DNA from: Cryptomeria japonica
Lineage: Eukaryota; Streptophyta; Pinopsida; Cupressales; Cupressaceae
DNA length: 25,000 nt
Direction: 5' to 3'
NCBI RefSeq assembly: GCF_030272615.1
Contig: NW_026729255.1
Coordinates: 1 to 25,000, forward strand
The position numbers and the translations under genes were made by a program. The notes beneath the pieces were generated by a model. The model searched no databases, was not told the origin of the DNA, and worked only from the letters and a program-made list of their open reading frames with translations. Below, in pieces: positions 1 to 6,434 of this stretch (its first letter is position 1; the number at the start of each line of letters is the position of its first letter).

Positions 1-414
1 AGCCGAAGTCTGGTCATCGAATCGGGTCAAAGACCACAACTTCCGACTTTACCCACAATGCAAGTCATCGAATCGAACATCGGCCCCCGAGTCGGACTCC
101 ATGCGTATGTCAGGTCATCGGACCCAAATTCCGCCTTCCTGCGCATGGCGGGCCATCAATATCAACTCGGTCATCGGACCCAAACTCCGCCTTTTTGCGT
201 ATGGCACGCCTTCAAATCGGTCATCGGACCCAAATTCCGCCTTCCTGTGCATGGCGGGCCATCAACATCAACTCGGTCATCGGACCCAAATTCCGCCTTT
301 CTGCGCATGGCACGCCATCAACTCGGTCATCGGACCCAAATTCCGCCTTCCTGCGCATGGCAGGTCATCGGACACAAATTCAGACCTCGCCAATATGCCT
401 ACGTATCGAATCGG
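1..414. repeat. 50/56-bp spacer subrepeat array
   Basis: Short tandem subrepeats begin with TCATCGGACCCAAA or a close variant, followed by TTCCGCCTTCCTGCGCATGGC-like sequence. Starts lie at about 115, 171, 221, 277, 327 and 365, and the 311-bp family takes over at 415. Spacings are 56, 50, 56, 50, 38 and 50 bp, so two length classes alternate. The first 114 bases hold degenerate relatives of the same words. Long frames run through this stretch on the + strand, but they only reflect a repeat poor in stop codons. No gene is seen. The TCATCGGACCCAA start word is shared with the 311-bp repeat, so the two families have a common origin. Confidence 0.85.
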
Positions 415-516
415 TCATCGGACCCAACTTCCGACTTCATCCATACTGTAGGGTCTTTGAGGTTGGCGCGGTGCGCTCAACCCAGGGAGTCGACCCATCG
501 AAGCATACACCTCCCC

Positions 517-524
517 TATATAAG
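517..524 (+). promoter_or_regulatory. TATATAAG box, promoter-like module 1
   Basis: TATATAAG sits between CACCTCCCC and CTATTTGTCCGATTC in the first 311-bp unit. It fits a plant TATA box and loosely recalls the TATATA-containing plant Pol I start motif, but it lacks the usual run of G directly after. Promoter function is inferred from conservation only. Confidence 0.45.
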
Positions 525-827
525 CTATTTGTCCGATTCCCACACCTGTGTAGTTTGCACCTCTGACCAGGACATCGACCCCAACTTCCGAACTCGACTG
601 CAACGACGGCACCAGCGCCTTGGTGCGCACCTTGCGACGCACAGTCCCAACATTCGCCTTCCTGCACATGGCAGGTCATCGGACCCAAATTCCGACCTCG
701 CGAGTATGCCTACATATCGAATCGGTCATCGGACCCAACTTCCGACTTCATCCATACCGTAGGGTCTTTGAGGTTGGCGCGGTGCGCTCAACCCGGGGAG
801 TCGACCCAACGAAGCATACACCTCCCC

Positions 828-835
828 TATATAAG
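828..835 (+). promoter_or_regulatory. TATATAAG box, promoter-like module 2
   Basis: Same box and flanks as module 1, exactly 311 bp downstream. Box and flanks are unchanged while other parts of the unit carry substitutions. Confidence 0.45.
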
Positions 836-1138
836 CTATTTGTCCGATTCCCACACCTGTGTAGTTTGCACCTCCGATCAAGACATCGACCCCAACTTCC
901 GAACTCGCCTCCAACGACCGAACCAGCGCCTTGGTGCGCACCTTGCAACGCACAGTGCCAACATTCGCCTTCCTGCACGTGGCAGGTCATCGGACCCAAA
1001 TTCCGACCTCGCGAGTATGCCTACATATCGAATCGGTCATCGGACCCAACTTCCGACTTCATCCATACCGTAGGGTCTTTGAGGTTGGCGCGGTGCGCTC
1101 AACCCGGGGAGTCGACCCAACGAAGCATACACCTCCCC

Positions 1139-1146
1139 TATATAAG
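1139..1146 (+). promoter_or_regulatory. TATATAAG box, promoter-like module 3
   Basis: Third copy in phase with the 311-bp period, with the same CACCTCCCC upstream and CTATTTGTCCGATTC downstream. Confidence 0.45.
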
Positions 1147-1449
1147 CTATTTGTCCGATTCCCACACCTGTGTAGCTTGCACCTCCGATCAGGACATCGA
1201 CCCCAACTTCCGAACTCGACTAAAAAGACCGCACCAGCGCCTTGGTGTGCACCTTGCAACGCACAGTGTCAACATTCGCCTTCCTGCACATGGCAGGTCA
1301 TCGGACCCAAATTCCGACCTCATGAGCATACCTACTAATCGAATTGGTCATCGGACCCAACTTCCGACTTCATCCATACCGTAGGGTCTTTGAGGTTGGC
1401 GCGGTGCGCTCAACCTGGGGAGTCGACCCATCGAAGCATACACCTCCCC

Positions 1450-1457
1450 TATATAAG
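1450..1457 (+). promoter_or_regulatory. TATATAAG box, promoter-like module 4
   Basis: Fourth copy, in the partial 311-bp unit. It is the last one before the palindromic 52-bp array, which begins about 110 bp downstream. Confidence 0.45.
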
Positions 1458-1560
1458 CTATTTGTCCGATTCCGACACCTGTGTAGTTTGCACCTCCGCT
1501 CAGGACATCGACCCCAACTTCCGAACTCGCCTGCAACGACCGAACCAGCGCCTTGGTGCG

Positions 1561-2180
1561 CACCAAAAGTGCGCACTTTTGGAGGGCACTTTTGTGCGCT
1601 CCAAAGGTGCGCACTTTTGGAGGGCACTTTTCTGCGCTCCAAAGGTGCGCACTTTTGGAGGGCACTTTTTGGAGGGCACTTTTCTGCGCTCCAAAGGTGC
1701 GCACTTTTGGAGGGCACTTTTTGGAGGGCACTTTTCTGCGCTCCAAAGGTGCGCACTTTTGGAGGGCACTTTTTGGAGGGCACTTTTCTGCGCTCCAAAG
1801 GTGCGCACTTTTGGAGGGCACTTTTTGGAGGGCACTTTTCTGCGCTCCAAAGGTGCGCACTTTTGGAGGGCACTTTTTGGAGGGCACTTTTCTGCGCTCC
1901 AAAGGTGCGCACTTTTGGAGGGCACTTTTCTGCGCTCCAAAGGTGCGCACTTTTGGAGGGCACTTTTTGGAGGGCACTTTTCTGCGCTCCAAAGGTGCGC
2001 ACTTTTGGAGGGCACTTTTTGGAGGGCACTTTTCTGCGCTCCAAAGGTGCGCACTTTTGGAGGGCACTTTTTGGAGGGCACTTTTCTGCGCTCCAAAGGT
2101 GCGCACTTTTGGAGGGCACTTTTGTGCACTCCAAAGGTGCGCACTTTTGGAGGGCACTTTTCCTGTGCTCCAAAGGTGCA
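1561..2180. repeat. 52/38-bp palindromic tandem array
   Basis: The array is built from GTGCGCACTTTTGGAGGGCAC followed by a CTGCGCTCCAAAG segment. GTGCGCAC cores lie at 1569, 1607, 1645, 1697, 1749, 1801, 1853, 1905, 1943, 1995, 2047, 2099 and 2137. Spacing is 52 bp for the long form and 38 bp for a short form lacking a 14-bp internal TTTTGGAGGGCAC-type duplication. Around each core, CTCCAAAG on the left and TTTTGGAG on the right form a 24-bp palindrome with one G/T mismatch, a wobble pair if transcribed. There are no unique spacers, so this is not a CRISPR array. Open frames on both strands are repeat artefacts. Confidence 0.92.
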
Positions 2181-2318
2181 CACCTAGGTGAGCACCTTCG
2201 ACCACACCTTGTAGCACACCAAACTCTGACTTTCGACTTCATCCGCAATGCAGGGTCTTTGAGGTTGGCGCAATGCGCACAACCAGGGGAGTCGACCCAT
2301 CAAACCCAACACCTCCCC

Positions 2319-2326
2319 TATATAAG
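2319..2326 (+). promoter_or_regulatory. TATATAAG box, promoter-like module 5
   Basis: First box of the 157-bp family. AACACCTCCCC precedes it and CTATTTGTCTGATTCTCATAC follows. The core is the same as in the 311-bp family although the surrounding unit is reduced by half. Confidence 0.45.
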
Positions 2327-2475
2327 CTATTTGTCTGATTCTCATACATGCGTAGCCTGCAGGAGCAATTAGGACATCGACCCCAACTTTCGGCTTCTAA
2401 ACGAAAACAAGGTCTTTGAGGTTGGTGTAATGCGAACAACTAGGGGAGTCAACCCATCAAACCCAACACCTCCCC

Positions 2476-2483
2476 TATATAAG
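2476..2483 (+). promoter_or_regulatory. TATATAAG box, promoter-like module 6
   Basis: Identical box and near flanks, 157 bp after module 5. Confidence 0.45.
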
Positions 2484-2632
2484 CTATTTGTCTGATTCTC
2501 ATACATGTGTAGTCTACAGGAGCAATTAGGACATCGACCCCAACTTTTGACTTCTTAACGAAAACAAGGTCTTTGAGGTTGACGTAATGCGCACAACCAG
2601 GGGAGTCGACCCATCAAACCCAACACCTCCCC

Positions 2633-2640
2633 TATATAAG
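2633..2640 (+). promoter_or_regulatory. TATATAAG box, promoter-like module 7
   Basis: Identical box and near flanks, 157 bp after module 6. Confidence 0.45.
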
Positions 2641-2789
2641 CTATTTGTCCGATTCTCATACATGTGTAGCCTGCAGGAGCCATTAGGACATTGACCCCAA
2701 CTTTTGACTTCTTAACGAAAACAAGGTCTTTGAGGTTGGCGTAATGCGCACAACCAAGGGAGTTGACCCATCAAACCCAACACCTCCCC

Positions 2790-2797
2790 TATATAAG
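2790..2797 (+). promoter_or_regulatory. TATATAAG box, promoter-like module 8
   Basis: Identical box, 157 bp after module 7. A 63-bp insertion follows before the next unit. Confidence 0.45.
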
Positions 2798-3009
2798 CTA
2801 TTTGTCTGATTCTCATACATGTGTAGCCTGCAACAACGATTAGGACATCCACCCCAACTTCTGAATTCGTCTGCGTTGACCGCACCAAAGGTGCACGCCT
2901 TGGTGCTCACCAAAATCCGACTTCCGACTTCTTCTGCTATGCGGGGTCTTTGAGGTTGGCGCAGTGCGCACAACCAGGGGAGTCAACCCACCGAATGCAA
3001 CACCTCCCC

Positions 3010-3017
3010 TATATAAG
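3010..3017 (+). promoter_or_regulatory. TATATAAG box, promoter-like module 9
   Basis: Identical box, 220 bp after module 8 because of the inserted GTGCAC-type segment. Confidence 0.45.
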
Positions 3018-3166
3018 CTATTTGTCTGATTCTCATACATGCGTAGACTGCAGCAATGATTAGGACATCCACCCCAACTTTTGACTTCTTAAACAAGACA
3101 GGGTCTTTGAAGTTGGTGCAGTGCACACAACCAGGGGAGTCGACCCATCAAACGCAACACCTCCCC

Positions 3167-3174
3167 TATATAAA
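3167..3174 (+). promoter_or_regulatory. TATATAAA box, promoter-like module 10 (last)
   Basis: Last member of the series, 157 bp after module 9. One extra A turns the box into TATATAAAG. CACCTCCCC upstream and CTATTTGTCCGATTCTCATAC downstream are kept. A further GGTCTTTGAGAGGTTGG start at 3405 has no box; it runs straight into the G-rich minisatellite. Confidence 0.42.
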
Positions 3175-3255
3175 GCTATTTGTCCGATTCTCATACGTGT
3201 AGTCGTGCAGCAGCGATTAGGACATCGACCCCAACTTCCGAATTCGTTTGCATTG

Positions 3256-3430
3256 ACCGCACCAAAGGTGCACGCCTTGGTGTGCACCCTGGAGTGCACT
3301 TTGGTGCTCACCTCGGTGCACACTTTGGTGTGCACCTCGGTGTGCACCAAAGGTGCGCACCTTGGAGCGCACCAAAGGTGTACACTTTGGAGCGCACCAC
3401 ATAGGGTCTTTGAGAGGTTGGCGCAGTGCG
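3256..3430. repeat. GTGCAC/GTGCGCAC palindrome-rich patch
   Basis: A dense run of CCAAAGGTGCAC, CTTGGTGTGCACC and CCAAAGGTGCGCACCTTGG words at roughly 10-14 bp spacing. Many are short self-complementary motifs. The patch ends with a truncated copy of the 157-bp repeat start at 3405. It links the vocabulary of the left spacer to the GTGCGCAC-rich spacer downstream of the 5S genes. No gene is seen. Confidence 0.75.
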
Positions 3431-5115
3431 CACACCAAGGTGGGTGTTGAGGTGCGTGCCGAGGTGGGTGGGTGCTAGGGTGCGCTCCATGGTGGGTGCC
3501 AGGGTGGGTGCGTGCTAGGGTGGATTCCAAAGAGGGTCATAGGGTGGGTGCCAAGGTGGGTTGGTGATATAGTGGGTTCAAAGGTGGGTACTAGGGTGGG
3601 TTCCAAGGTGGGTCACAAGTTGGGTGCCAGGATGCGTGGGTGTTAGGTTGGGTGCCAAGGTGGGCTCCTGCGTGGGTGGGTGCTAGGGTGGGTTTCAAGG
3701 TGGACGCGAGGGCGGGTGCCAAGGTGGGTAACAAGTTGGGTGTTAGGATGGGTGAGTGCTAGAGTGGGTGCCAAGGTGGGTGGGTGCTAAGGTGGATGCC
3801 AAGGTGGTTCACAGGGTGGGTGGGTTCTAGGGTGAGTTCCAAGGTGGGTCACAGGTTCAGTGCTAGGGTGGGTGTCAAGGCGGGTGTCGAGGTGCCTGGG
3901 TGCTAGGGTGTGGATGCCAATGTGGGTCATAGGGTGGGTACTAGGGTGGGCTGCAATGTGGGTGCCAAGGTGGGTAACATGCTCGGTGGGTTCTAAATTG
4001 GGTGCCAGGGTGGGTGTGCACCCACCTTGCCCGAGGTGGGTGCCAAGGTGCCAGTGTGGGTGGGTGCTAAGGTGGATGCCAAGGTGGGTGAGAAGGTGGG
4101 TGATAGGTTGAGTGGTAGGATGGGTGGGTGCCAAGATGGGTCACAGGGTGGGTGCAAGGGTGGGTAGGTGCTAGGGTTGGTGTCAGGGTGGGTGGGTGCT
4201 AGGTTGGGTTCCAAGGTGGGTGCGAGGGTGAGTGTCAAGGTGGGTCACAGGTTAGGTGCTAGGATGGGTGAGTGCTAGGGTGCAAAGGTGCCAGGGTGGG
4301 TGCTAGGATGGGTCGATGCTAGGGTGAGTGGCAAGGTGGGTCCACAAGTGTCAAGGTGGGTGCCGAGGTGGGTGCCAAGTCGGCGACTGCTATGGTGGAT
4401 GCCAAGGTGGGTCACGGGGTGGGTGCCAAGTTGCTAGGTTGGGTTCCAAGGTGGGTGCCAACGTGGGTGCTAGGGTGCGTGGGTTAAAGGGTGTGTCACA
4501 ACGTGGGTGCCAGGATGGGTGCGCACCCACACTGGCCAAGACGGGTGCGGGTGCAAGGTTGGGTTCCAAGCCCGGTCACAGGCTGGGTGCTAGGATGGGT
4601 GGGTGCCAAGGTGGGCACCAGGGTGGGTGCACCCACCCTGGCCAAGGTGGGTCACGGGGTGGGTCCTAGGGTGGGTAACGGGGTGGGTACTAAGGTGCGT
4701 GCCAAGGTGGGTCATAGGGTGGGTGCCAAGGTGGGCACCAGGGTGGGTGTGCACCAACCCTAGCCAGGGTAGGTCACGGGGTGGTTGTCGGGGTGGGCGT
4801 CAAGGAGCCAAGGTGGGTGGCAAGTAGCCAAGTTGCGTGCCAAGGTGGGTGTCGGGGTGGGTGCCAAGGATCCAAGGTGGGTGCCAAGGAACCAAGGTGG
4901 GTGTCTGGGTGGGTGCCGAGGTGGGAGCCAGGGTGGGTCCCAAGGTGAGTGCAAAGGTGGGTGCCAGGGTCAAGGTGAGTGCCAATGTGGGTTCCAAGGT
5001 GCCAGGGTCAGGGTGAGTGCCAATGTGGGTTCAAAGGTGCTAAGTTGGGTGCGAGGTTGGGTGCGAGGGTGGGTGGGTGCCAAGGTGTGCTAGGTGGAAG
5101 CCCGGGTGGGTCGGC
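3431..5115. repeat. G-rich GGTGGGT minisatellite, array-flanking copy
   Basis: A degenerate minisatellite with a core of about 10-14 bp (GGTGGGTGCCAA, GGTGGGTGCTAGG, GGTGGGTCACA) fills 1.7 kb, with G on the + strand and C on the other. At least one canonical four-run G-quadruplex pattern is present at 3674-3692 (GGG runs at 3674, 3678, 3686, 3690). Near-palindromic CACCCACCC...GGTGGG elements recur near 4012-4040, 4519-4547, 4625-4652 and 4746-4770. The 7.9-kb unit begins inside this block at 4629: to its left the sequence is unique to this flank, to its right it recurs in all units. No gene is present; frames encoding GWVPRW-like strings are artefacts. Confidence 0.9.
4631..4652. other. Near-palindrome at the unit junction, copy 1
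   Basis: A 22-bp inverted repeat with ACCCACC and GGTGGGT arms around CTGGCCAA and one mismatched pair. It sits two bases inside the start of the 7.9-kb unit. It recurs at every unit junction (12569, 20506). Confidence 0.7.
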
Positions 5116-5495
5116 ATCCCATGGGTGTCGAGTTGGGTGCCTGATGGGTGCTTCTTGTCAAGTTTTAGTCGTCGGGACTCATTTCGAGCCTTAGAGGTCG
5201 TTTCTTGTCCGGTTGCCCTGTCTTCGACCTGGGAACCCAATTTTGGTCCTCGGGTCCCATTTTTTTTTGTCTCGCATCCCACTTTTGGCCTGTGGCCTTT
5301 TCGGGGTCGATTCTCGTTTTGGGCATCAGAGCATGTTTCTTCTCCTAAAACCCAATATTTGTTTATTAAGTCTCGGAACACATTTTTGTTCTCGTGGACC
5401 CATCATGGGTCTTGGAACGCATTTGTGGTCCTTGGGTCCCATTTTGCATCCCGAAACTTGTGTTTTGGTGCTTGATCCCTATTTTGGGTGCCCAC
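5116..5495. other. Lower-GC island upstream of 5S, copy 1
   Basis: About 380 bp of mixed-composition sequence between the minisatellite and the GC-rich flank. It holds degenerate direct repeats: GGAACCCAATTTTGG plus TCCTCGGGTCCCATTTT at 5232-5264 is echoed at 5414-5445, with weaker TCCCA(C/T)TTT echoes between. A T9-10 run occurs near 5260. Short frames (for example 132 codons from 5077) have no recognisable domain and exist only because the island is conserved in all units. I see no gene; it could be a relic of an older spacer or an insertion. Confidence 0.6.
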
Positions 5496-5850
5496 CTTGC
5501 ACCAAGTGCGCACCCGGGGCAAACCGAGCGCCTTGGTGCACCGGGGCAAGATCGAGCGTGCACCCGAGGCGCCCCGAACATGCACCAAGGTGCACTCGGC
5601 CCACATGTGAGCGCAGGTCGTTGCGCCCGAGGTGGTGTGTGGGCACCGCGTTGCAGACGGGACACTGCACGCACACGACGCCCCCTCCAGGTGCACGCAC
5701 GTAGGCCGGGCCGGGTGCACACCCGACGCCCTAGCAAGGTGCGCGCACCCGGGCAGGGCTCACACTTGGCGAACGGGGCGCACTTCGCGAGGGAGGGTGT
5801 GCACCTCGACGGGGGTGGGTGGCCGGGGTGGATTCGCACGTGGGTCGCGG
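5496..5850. other. GC-rich 5' flank of 5S gene, copy 1
   Basis: Very GC- and CpG-rich sequence with scattered GTGCAC and GTGCGC words (CCAAGGTGCAC, CACCCGAGGCGCCCCGA). It resembles the modular spacer downstream of the gene, with more sequence divergence and no regular period. No gene or clear control element is seen before the last 33 bases. Confidence 0.6.
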
Positions 5851-5883
5851 TTTGCTAAGTACACACTGCGACAAGCTCATAAC
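5851..5883 (+). promoter_or_regulatory. 5S upstream promoter region, copy 1
   Basis: Bases -33 to -1 of the 5S gene. TTTGCTAAGTAC lies around -28, where angiosperm 5S genes have a TATATA-like box, so the box here is weak. A GC pair lies at about -9 and C at -1, matching the C at -1 known from plant 5S genes. The segment is identical in all three units. Pol III use is inferred from position. Confidence 0.55.
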
Positions 5884-6001
5884 GGGTGCGATCATACCAG
5901 CGTTAGTGCACCGGATCCCATCAGAACTCCGCAGTTAAGCGCGCTTGGGCCGGAGTAGTACTGGGATGGGTGACCTCCCGGGAAGTCCCGGTGTTGCACC
6001 C
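5884..6001 (+). rRNA. 5S ribosomal RNA, copy 1
   Basis: 5S rRNA of the large ribosomal subunit, made by RNA polymerase III. The sequence starts GGGTGCGATCATACCAGCG and ends GTGTTGCACCC. The two ends pair (GGGTGCGA with TTGCACCC), forming helix I with changes at both sides relative to the angiosperm GGATGC/GCATCC ends, which argues for a functional molecule. The internal promoter is intact: box A at 5933-5950 (AGTTAAGCGCGCTTGGGC) and box C around 5957-5975 (GTACTGGGATGGGTGACC). Length is 118 nt to the last C, or 119-120 if terminator T residues are kept, the usual plant size. The +/- flanks are spacer. The CTTGGGCCGGAG and GCGTTAGTGCACC segments look gymnosperm-like from memory. Confidence 0.98.
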
Positions 6002-6007
6002 TTTTTT
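6002..6007 (+). terminator. Pol III T6 terminator, copy 1
   Basis: A run of six T directly after the last C of the 5S gene, the standard RNA polymerase III stop. A second run of five T at 6010-6014 gives a back-up stop. Confidence 0.9.
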
Positions 6008-6014
6008 AGTTTTT

Positions 6015-6434
6015 CGCCGGGCGTCGCAATGCTATTTGAATAAACCTTTTGCCCGTTTGCGTTCTCGTCGGGGCCGGGCCGGGCCGGGGTGCGCTGCCCG
6101 CACTACCGCGCGCGCGGGGGGCGACACCGAGCGCGCACCCGAGGCGCCCCGAGCACACAGGCCACGGTGCAACCCGGGCGTTGTGCGCGCACCCCGGTGC
6201 GCCCGAGGTGCTGCGCGCGCACCCAGGTGAAATCGGTGTGCACCTCGGCCAGTGCGCGCTCGGTCGAGTCGCGCACGTTGGCCAAGGTGCACGGTGATGT
6301 TTCTTACTCTAAGGTTCCGCACCAGACGCCCGGGACAGGTGAGCGAAGCTGGGCGGGGGCCGGGTGCGCGGCCGGGGCAGGTGCACGCAGCTGGAGAGAG
6401 CTTTGGAGCACACTTCGGAGCGCACCAATGATGC
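6015..6434. other. GC-rich 3' flank of 5S gene, copy 1
   Basis: A short less GC-rich strip (GCTATTTGAATAAACC near 6032) is followed by extremely GC-rich, CpG-rich sequence with GGGCCGGGCC and GCGCGCGCGGGG runs. Two of its G runs vary in length between units, at about 6116 (6, 6 and 5 G in units 1-3) and about 6354 (5, 4 and 4 G). No gene is seen; apparent frames on both strands are not conserved in phase between units because of these indels. Confidence 0.6.

Larger units (their letters stand above)
415..1560. repeat. 311-bp tandem spacer repeat (about 3.7 copies)
   Basis: Units start at 415, 726, 1037 and 1348 with TCATCGGACCCAACTTCCG. The first three are exactly 311 bp and the fourth is cut by the CACTTTTGGAGGG array. 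Each unit carries in order GGTCTTTGAGGTTGGCGC (452, 763, 1074, 1385), a GGGAGTCGACCCA word, CACCTCCCCTATATAAG, a CTATTTGTCCGATTC tail and GGACATCGACCCCAACTTCC. The units differ by scattered substitutions and are less homogeneous than the 7.9-kb units further right. The family resembles subrepeated intergenic spacer of plant rDNA; this is an inference from structure, not from a database match. Confidence 0.88.
2254..3255. repeat. 157-bp spacer repeat family with TATATAAG modules
   Basis: GGTCTTTGAGGTTG-type starts lie at 2254, 2411, 2568, 2725, 2945 and 3102 (AAGTTGG variant in the last). Spacing is 157 bp except 220 between the fourth and fifth, where about 63 extra bases with ACCAAAGGTGCACGCC-like sequence sit near 2880-2940. 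Each unit has GGGGAGTCGACCCATCAAA (variants occur), AACACCTCCCCTATATAAG, CTATTTGTCTGATTCTCATAC and a tail with ACATCGACCCCAACTTTTGAC. It is a shortened relative of the 311-bp repeat, sharing the promoter-like half but not the TCATCGGACCC half. Bases 2181-2253 are a transition with no gene. Confidence 0.87.

Noticed and set aside
1561-2180. CRISPR-like regular repeat
   Set aside because: Repeats are contiguous with no unique spacers, no leader and no cas genes, in an apparently plant genome.
1348-2372. Repeat proteins with FGGHFLEGTFLRSKGAHFW or KVPSKSAHLWSAEKCPPK units
   Set aside because: All are frames of the 52-bp palindromic array, open on both strands simultaneously. 52 is not a multiple of three, so the phase changes from repeat to repeat.
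415-3255. Pol III SINE or tRNA-derived repeat in the 311/157-bp families
   Set aside because: GGGAGTCGACCCA is not a good B box, there is no A box at the right distance and no tailed 3' end. The repeats are tandem, not dispersed.
1-4628. 3' end of 25S or 5' external transcribed spacer/18S
   Set aside because: No stretch recognisable as 18S, 5.8S or 25S coding sequence was found on either strand. Link to 35S rDNA remains an inference.
3431-5115. Telomere or interstitial telomeric repeat
   Set aside because: The G-rich core is GGTGGGTGCCAAG-like and degenerate, not TTTAGGG.
6002-6014. Additional truncated 5S pseudogenes in the spacer
   Set aside because: I looked for box A, box C and end motifs elsewhere in the unit and found none beyond the three full genes.
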